Positions 14,301 to 23,300 of a stretch of 64,000 bases of DNA are shown here, one piece after another (position 1 is the first letter of the stretch; every line of letters starts with the position of its first letter). The notes under the pieces were generated by a model, which did not search any database, was not told the origin of the DNA, and saw only the letters and a program-made list of their open reading frames with translations. Source of the DNA: Dryococelus australis (lineage: Eukaryota > Arthropoda > Insecta > Phasmatodea > Phasmatidae). The position numbers and the translations under genes were made by a program. Where the stretch lies: positions 125,339,338 to 125,403,337 of the forward strand of contig CM057000.1 of NCBI GenBank assembly GCA_029891345.1, given 5' to 3'.

Positions 14301-17300
14301 TACAGAGTTTTATTGTTACCATGCATCATGAGACATCAAGAATCTTACTCTCTACCCAAGGTGAAGGACAGATGCTACACGCCAGATTGTATTATTCACA
14401 GGCCGAGCCACCAAAGTTATGCACAGAGATCATCCAAGCACAGTAGCATGCAGCCAGATGCCATTACTAGTACAATCACAGAGTAAAGCTCTCGGAACCA
14501 GTGCTGGCCACTAACGTCACGCGCCAAGAGGATTATATGCCATGCACACCCTCAACAACCCCAGCCAGGGTGCATCGGCCAGAGTATAAATTGTAGTGGA
14601 CCGTAGCCCTTAAACGCCAGTCTATTCCGAGCCTTCAATGCACACTGTGCTGAAGGTACCAAAGAAACCAGGGACTCCTCGAGGCCAGTCTGCATTTGAT
14701 GCTCAGTTTGTCCTGTCCCTTCACCGCACGTTTGTGCAGAAGGAACAATCGGGTCCCTGGTCTCCACCGCAACTTGTTGCCCGAGGTCATCTCCTACTAA
14801 CTTGTCTTCACAGCATTTGTGGTGAAGATTCATTACCAATACCTGCCCATCTTCACCACACACTGTGCCGCAGATCCCTACCATCGCCAACGTCATCTAC
14901 ACAATAGACACTGCAGCCACTCCATGGCAACATAGTACAGTAGTACCAGTTTAAGTTAGTATCATAACGCACATCTAACCTACCCATTGTTAGCCTAGGA
15001 CCAGGTCCCTTTCACCTAGCTCAGCATAGGTTTAAGCTTCCGTAAGCTTCTGCTGACGTTAGGAGGTAGTACGACACCACCCTGTTTACTTCCATCACAG
15101 GACTACCATATTTTCTGGCATAATTCCCACACCATAATTTTAAAAACTTTTCCTCTCATATTTCACACAGCATGTTTCTTTCGACGAGGCAAAATAACAC
15201 GTGTTTCCCAACACTATTTTTTTTTTTACTAAAACAACTGCCAATATGGGTATGTGCCAATGAATGATAGCCAGCGGCACGTCCTCCTACGTCACATTTT
15301 TTCCACTGGTTCGAAACCCTATTCCAAATAATTAATAGTAATAAGACACAAAATCCCCTTAAGATTACAGCATTTTTTGGCTTCCTAAATATTTTGCGCC
15401 CGAAAAAATATGTATTACTTACACTGGTGCCGCAAGTAAAGTGAACAGCCAGAGTATTGGATCAGCTTGCGGTGTGCTGTTCAGGTTTCACAAGATGGCC
15501 GTTATAATAGGGGCACTGGATCAATACGAGCGGTTTAGGATTCGTCAAAACTTCTTCGGACCTTGTGCGGCATGCGGCTCAGGTTTTGTTAACGCTAAAA
15601 GTTTAAAGTTTATAAATGGCTGGTTTTACAGTACATATTTTTACACGTGGAGTTAAATTTCCTAATAACGTTTACATAAACACAGACATATTTATTACCT
15701 TTTGGTCTTGCGGGATTTTATGAAATGCATGTAATCTAAATATTTTTTTTCTTGCTAAGCTGCCATGTTGAAAACAGTTGCATTGCCATTACAGGTGTTC
15801 ACACACACCTTTTTCACGTTTGGCTGCAAAATAAAATAAAAACAATGTGCAGTAATATTAACGATTGCCCTTTATTTCTTTATTTTGTTCCTGTAATTAT
15901 TTCAACTGATGACGTAGAGGAAGCAGCTGGCAATCAGACACAATATATAAATACAGCACACCTCATTTTAATGTTTACATGCATGTGTCTTGGCGATTCC
16001 TTGCATAATTCAATCACCCTAATTTTTTGCACTAAGATCCTGTAAAAAGGGTGAGAGAATTATGCCAGTAAATACGGTAAACAGATTTTTAACCAACTCA
16101 AGGGTATCCTTACCATAGTGTAATTCCTCTCCCAGTGGACTTCAGGCCCATCCATGGGATAGCAGGTGACTGGGAATTTTACTTAAAACCGCAGTACACC
16201 AGCAGAGTACCCAGACACAATCTGGACGGCCACCCTCTCTGTGCACCATGGTGTATAGAATGGTACAGCCCTGACACTAGGTACTCAGCCTCTTGAAGTC
16301 AGCTTGTCTGCTCGGTGCTTATTCTCTCTACTGCAGTCCTTGCACTGGAAGGAGCGTTCTCTGAGTTAGGAAGACTGAGCCTCCTGAGACACTTACCCAT
16401 GTGCTGGGACTGTCCGCAATGCGACCTGACTTTCAGTGTTCATATTTTAGCACACAACGCTGAGATAGGGATACAGCACTCGGTTGGCAGACACAGTGCA
16501 TGATGGTACACCCGTAGAGAACATGTCACCTGCTCCCCCCTTCTGCGGGTGTGATAGTGCGATTCTGTCCTCATGCCTTACTCCCATCGGAGTGGGTTAA
16601 TCCGGTACTCACTGCTTCTGGATATCAGCAAGAACTTAAACCCTTTCTTGCCACACTCATGAACCTATCGCAGAGGGAACGGGCCCAAGCATTGCGTCAC
16701 CTTAAGAGACCAGCAATGCCAGAGATTCCCAACAACCTCTTCGAAGCACCCATTCGCCATAGGGAGGAAACACACTCCGTGTTCGCCACCTACTTAAGTG
16801 GACAGGACAAGTCCTTGGGGATAGCCAAACCACACTTTTGGTGATTTGAGCTGGCGGAACCTACTCCTGCAACCAACAACACCTACGAGCTCCTGCACTC
16901 TAACCTACCCAGTTCAAGCGCGTGCCAGCTGGAATTGACAAATGTCCACCAGCCTCCACAGGTTACGCATCGCCCAGATATACCACCAAGAACAAACCCA
17001 CCAAAGCACAAAATAGTTCTCAATGAACCTGACTTTGTGCCCCGTCGCAAAACTACCAGACCAGTACTTTACACTGGACATGCTCCAGTACCTCATAAAG
17101 ACTAAAAACAGAAACCTGCCACCAGGTGCACCTAACCTAGCATTCACAAAAACCCTCTAGACATGGCGAAGTTCTACCACCACCAGCCTCAGGATGTCAT
17201 GCATCTACCTTCACAACAAAATTATCTCTGATAAATTTTTCTTAGGATTGTAAACTCTGCAGAGTGATTTGTGGATCAGAGTTACCTTTCCCCATTCAGC

Positions 17301-20300
17301 ACATCATTTCGATTAGAAGTGTCCACATTTTTTGTTGTGGCCTCTGTTAGGCCTGATCCAGACTCAATGAGCTTATTAGCCCACACCAGAGGATTGTAGG
17401 ATGGGCCTTCTCCACCCAGCTCGGCAGGCAAGACATCCCTCGGCACCTTCTCATGCAGCGTGCTCAGGTTGTTGCCATGCACAAATATCTGCAGCAGAAC
17501 ACACATTTCATAATTAGAACTTTAACCACAAAAACCAAATTTCGGTAGATAGATTCAGTTTTTATGTATAATTTACATAATACAGTTCCTCCAATAATAC
17601 AAAAACTGCCTTTAGTACACTCACTTTTACAAAAATTATGTCATTAATATCTTACCAATCAGGAAATGACTAAAAAAGATTGGAGAGAGACGTTTGGGCA
17701 GGTCTTAAAAAGGTCTTGTCTGGCACAATTCCTACATGCAAAAGTCTAGGATTCAAACCCAGTTCATCTTTGTGGAAACCTTAAGACAAATTCTACAATA
17801 TGTCTAATCCAAAATTTGTAAACAAAAGTACGTAATTTTTTCTTTTAACTGCCACATCTACAACGACAAAGTAATTTAGTTTTTAATTTGTAATATTGTT
17901 CTAGGTGTTTAGTTTAAACATTTATTTTCCTATTAGAACAATCTCCACGTAGATTTTAAGGAACAGATTTTTAGTGTATTTATTTGCAATAGAGGTTTCT
18001 TTAATCAGAGATGATACTTGCAACCTGTCAAAAATATCTACTCAGGTTTGTCATATTAAACGTTTACTCCATACATATATACATAGTGGGTAAAGTATCA
18101 ATGTATGCATGTATTGTAATAATAAATTTCTAATAGATAGCTTCATAATAAAAAAACAACTACAAAAAGAGGGAAAAAAATATACAGGTGGTACCCACCC
18201 TCTTCTTTGTTTTTTCCTTGAGGAAAGGTTTGATGACAGCGAGAACAGCATCGACGTACCACGGCTGGCTGATGAAGTGGACTGCTTTGAACTTGGCAGG
18301 GAAGCAGTCCTGCAGGCCCTCGATCATGAGCTTGAGAACGCGGGGGTTCAGGTTGGACGACTGGCGGTACGTGAAGTCGCTCCAGTCCACGATGACCACA
18401 AACCCGTTCAGCTGGTTGCACAGCTTCCTCACCAGATGCTCAAGTGACAGAAGCATGGAGCGATACACAGCGAACAGGGAGTACATAGAATGCTCCCAGT
18501 GGGCGGCAAACAACACCATCACACAGCGACCTTTCCTGTCAGTTGGGACCAACAATACTGCATTTAAAGCCCTGTGCTCAACATTATATACAGACAGGGC
18601 TTCACAAACGCTACCACAAAGTTAGTCAAAAACTATCAATTACATAGGACTGTCAACACTTTCCAACTTCAGACTTTCAATTGAGCCAAGTTATGCTAGA
18701 AGAAACCAATTACAAGAGACTGTTTTCAGAGATATATCATGTTTAGCAATACCTTAATTTACGAATTATTCCCATTAATTAAGTGATCTTAACTTCATTA
18801 CTGCCGCATTTCTGCACTTCTAGAAAGCACACTCTACGATATGACTGTGCCCCAACTTGGAAAGCATTAAGCCTTATGGACCCGTCAACCCCATTCTTAA
18901 AACAGTAATTGAGGTGGAACACGTGGCTACAGGGTACATGGGAAAGCCCCTACTGATACTACACACACGTGACTCTAAATTTTACTGTCTCTCGTCACGC
19001 CCCGCAAGGGGACCCCCCCCCCCCCCCAAAAATGGCTCTTTCTACAAGATCACCAGTGCTTCTCCAGGATGGTTGCGGTATATCAACACCGTGCCGCTGG
19101 AGAGCAGCACAGCTCGCTGGAAAATCATGGCCTCCATGAGCTCGCGGCAGAGTAAAGATATGTCAATGCCTCCGCGCCAAGCAGATACGAGATCCAGGCA
19201 CCCATGGGTGATGTCAGTAAAAACAACCCCCTTGGAGGCCAGGCCGGCTTCCCCTTTCACCCTTCTGAGAATCTACAAGCTCAAAACTTAAGTATAAATA
19301 GGGCATGCAGACCGAGTCTCAGGGCAGTCTGCTGCTCCTCTCCACTGTAATTGGCCGGAGGTGACAGCTAAGGATAGGCACGAGCCCACCTTGTCCCCTG
19401 CTGTAATGGCTAGGGATATCTGAACAAGGTTAAGCTAGTGCTAGAACTCTTCTTCAACATTAGTAGCCAGCATCCTCCAGAGAGTACTTGATGGTCAACA
19501 GTCACAAACAACTCCGTAGATCTCACCAGCAACCAGAGGGTCACCACCTCTTCGGTGACCTCCAGCTACAGAGGCTTTCCGACGCCGGCAACAAAAGAGG
19601 GCCCTGCCAACGCCGCTCTTGTCGACCTTCCTCTTATTCTTGGTAACCTTTCCTCAAAATATCCATCTGGTTACGACGACATCCCCTCTAGGTGCTAGCC
19701 ACATCACTTCTTGAGCACCCTCCTGGTGTTGAACTCCTAGAAACTAGGTTTCTTCAAAACATAGCTTTAATAGGGACGCTTAATTTTAATTTAATAGTTC
19801 AGTGTTAACAAATATTCCCATAACTATTTAATATCAGGGTGCCTTCCCTTGATTATAACACCTCACTATTTCATAAACAATTTGCATTATTAATAATTTC
19901 ATTAGGACAGTGTGGCTTCTCTTGTCTATTTATGTACAGCCTCTTTTAAATGTAAGGTCTTCAGGCCAGCTGAGAATAATATTGAAGAAAAACCGGCGCA
20001 TCAAGTCTTTAGCCACTAAAGCAGGAACACAACACTATCCACTCGAAGAATTTAGAGACAGAATAACTCCCTACTCTGCCACTGCTGTAAATGTGTGTGT
20101 GTGTGTGCACTGACAACTTGACAGACAGTGGAGACCCACCTGTGCACCAATGAATAAAACCACAGCGATGTACACACCCTGTTTATTCCACCCACTGCTG
20201 TCAGGCCGGGCCAGGAACAGCAGTGTGAGTGAACCCGTTAGCAAGCCAGGGTGTTCAGCTACACTAATTAGGGCCACGGACACACCGGCTACTTCCACGT

Positions 20301-23300
20301 TATTTGTCTTACAAAAATACTTATGCCTCATAAGAGCAAAGGCGGTACTAAATACAGGAGGAAATTAGATATAACAAATCTAGTAAACGAGTTAATTGAA
20401 CTAGTAACCCATAATGTAGACAAACCTAAACCACTATATGAGCCTCCTACTCAGTTACCCAAAGGACCGCACCTCGTACATCTTATCCCATAAACAGATA
20501 CTGGGATGGTCTACTAGGACTTCATCGTATTTTACTACACTACTATCCCAGTCACATACCATCCTACAACTTTGAGGATTTCTTCTGCACTACTCCGCTG
20601 CAGACCACGGTAGACGCTGTTCACCCGCCACCCTCTACAGTCAACCAGACTACGTAGCAAGGAGCAACATGGCCAGGAGTGAATAACGTATGGTGTCAGA
20701 AACCTATAGTGCTTACCCAGACTTTGTGCCCGTCAGGAAGCCTACCAGACGGTGTTGTAGAAAGGCAAAGCCCCAACACGTAATTAAATCCTGTTTGTTT
20801 TGACATTTCTCAAATATCCTTTGCAATATTGGCATCGCGTCAGTCGTCGTCCTCCTCCGTGATCAAAATACTGACCACTCACATGCTTACCTGTAGCTTC
20901 ATATTCCAATTAACATTGAAAGTACCAGGTTCGAACCCCAGAGTGGACACTAGCAAGCCCCTACTATGAAGCCCCTGTCCCAACATGGGAGATACCACAC
21001 CTAGCCGGCCCACATGCTAAACTAACATTAAGTAACCTTTGAGCTTGTGTCTCGACTCTGACCTACATCACTCTCTTGGTTTAGTTGTGAAACTTTACGT
21101 GAACTGTTTAATTTAATATTTTCCCCAACCAAGAGGAGTGTACAAGCGACAATATTATTAAACCATAACCTCCTCACGATTCACGAAAAATCAAAATATA
21201 TTAATACAATAGCATTGGTACATTAAACAACTATTGTTTCTAGTGGCACACACTAACTTAATGATTGTTTACAAAACATAAAAATATGGTTGGCTCCATT
21301 ATGCAAACCAATAATTTAAATCTGGAGTTGGTTTCGTTCTGCAAAATATAACTAATGAGCAACATTAGAGGTCGCTAGTACTGTTAGTCACAGTTGCCAA
21401 CACATTTGCAGATTAATCTTGATTATATTTTATTTAACAAAATACATATATAGTTGCATTTTGCAACACAAAACCCAATACTTAAATTTTGGTAGTTGGT
21501 TCTATCTTGCACAACTTGACAAAAGGCGGCTCGTAACAGAGCAATGGATGAAGGTTAGGTAATTGGGTATAACATCTCGTCGACAGCAAGGTCATTAGAC
21601 ATGGTGCAAGTTGCACAGGGAAGACGGATTGGGGAAGGAATGGGAAGGAATCGGACATGGCCTTTATTAGGGACCCATCCCAGCATTCGCCTGCAGTGAT
21701 TTCAGAAAATCATGGAAAACCAAAATCAGGATGGCCGGACCGGGAATTGAACCCGGGTCCTCCCGAATGCGAGTCCAGAGAGTGGCCATTGCGCCACCTC
21801 GCTCGGTAGCAATGGGTGAAGGTTGCAGCTCATAAAGAAAACCAAAATTTATATTGTATAATTGTGGCTATATTAATTATGTTACAAGCTAAACATGTTT
21901 AAGTATGAATTACTGAGGAGACAAATATTGTATAGTCCCAGTCATTTTGAGTGCCAATATTACAGTACTACAGTATTAAAAAGACAAAAAGGTAAATGTT
22001 TTCAGTAGGTTGCCTGCCCGGTGCTTGAAATTGCAATACAACATGTTTGAAATACAGGTTTTCTGATGAAAATAATAAAATGTGTCGCAATATTTTTACA
22101 AAAAAAAAAAAAAAACATATTTCAAGAGCCCTCTAAAATAGTTTTGTTCACTTTCTTAAACTGCTGTATTTTAAAACTGAAATGATGCAGTAAATAATAA
22201 TTTGATTGGGACATTTACTTAATTTTCTCCCGTTTTGCGAGAAAAGGTAATTATTAATTTTTTTTTCTTTTAGTGTTTCAGACAATTTGGCCGTGTTAAT
22301 ATGTTAACTGTCATGAGTTTGTTTTTTCTAAACTTGCAGTTGAGGTTGCATCAGCTATTGGAGATAAGGGCTATTACGATGTCCATAGGCAATTTCTTCT
22401 TTTCGAGTACGTTTTAGAAATCTGATTGTTTAACTTCTGAATATTGTGGATGGCATGGGGAAGTAGTTGTGAGTGGGTTCGCAAGGTATCCAAAGGGATT
22501 CTGTATAGTCTATTGTGGTTTATTCACACTCTATGATTCAAACCTTTGAAAAATCACCCATGTTTTACGTTTCTGGTTGTTTCCCAAATATGTCACAAAT
22601 CACACACATTTTATACTTGTGTTAACATAAAATCATATTTTTGGATAAATCAAACTTTTTCTTATCTATTATCTATAAATTGAAATATTAAATTTAATAT
22701 TTATGTGAATAAAAACACCTAGAAACAAAAAGTTTTCATGTAACATATTATTACACTAAGTGCGCAAGAATGCGGTACACTGTACATTTGGCGTAATTTT
22801 CTAGACTTTGTTCAGCTTTGTTTGTGTGAGGTGGATGGATATCCTGGAAATAGAGCTTTAGCAGGGCTTCAGAAAAGTTGGAAATAACTGTGAATGGACT
22901 ATATCACACAATGCCATTATTTGGTTAGGTTTTTGGCACCCCGATGGAGGAGTGGGAGTAGAGTGCAATGGCGATACGAGCCATCCATGCCTGCCGCCTG
23001 TTAACAGATTGGGACCACTCCGTGAGGAAGCAGCTTTGCATGTGGCAAATTTTGCCCACACTGGCAAGCAACTGTGGCTTTCTTTTCCTTTGTAACCTTA
23101 GTTTTCGGCCGACTTAACCTGCTAAATTATTTCTGCCAGTGTGGGAGGTCGCCAGGGGGCCAGGAAGGGAAATTATGTCCCTCATTCCTTCATAATTTCC
23201 TCGTGATGCAAGTTTTTAATGACGTGAATTATTAAGTAACACTGTTCAAGTAAGCAGTCTGGCTCGTTATTCGCGTGTCTGCATTTTCAAGAATTCAAAC

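Larger units (their letters stand above)
14250..17150 (+). mobile_element. Decayed LTR-retroelement-like copy B, split by a DNA transposon
   Basis: The left part (14390-15103) matches copy A in the LTR-like region and copy D in the cctaggaccaggt block near 14995. The right part (16080-17150) matches copy A from tatcct...tctggacggccaccc onward. It then carries the family's peptide stretch at 16640-16770 and a ctgactttgtgcccc segment near 17032 that recurs at 20717. The two halves are separated exactly by the TIR element at 15104-16079, which shows that the DNA transposon arrived later. No intact polymerase frame is left. Confidence 0.55.

Noticed and set aside
18109-18625. Plus-strand open frames opposite CRAL-TRIO exon 3
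   Set aside because: Antisense shadows of a well-supported coding exon.
20931-20942. B-box-like ggttcgaacccc suggesting a tRNA gene
   Set aside because: No acceptor stem or D-arm can be paired around it. It is more likely retroelement or SINE debris.
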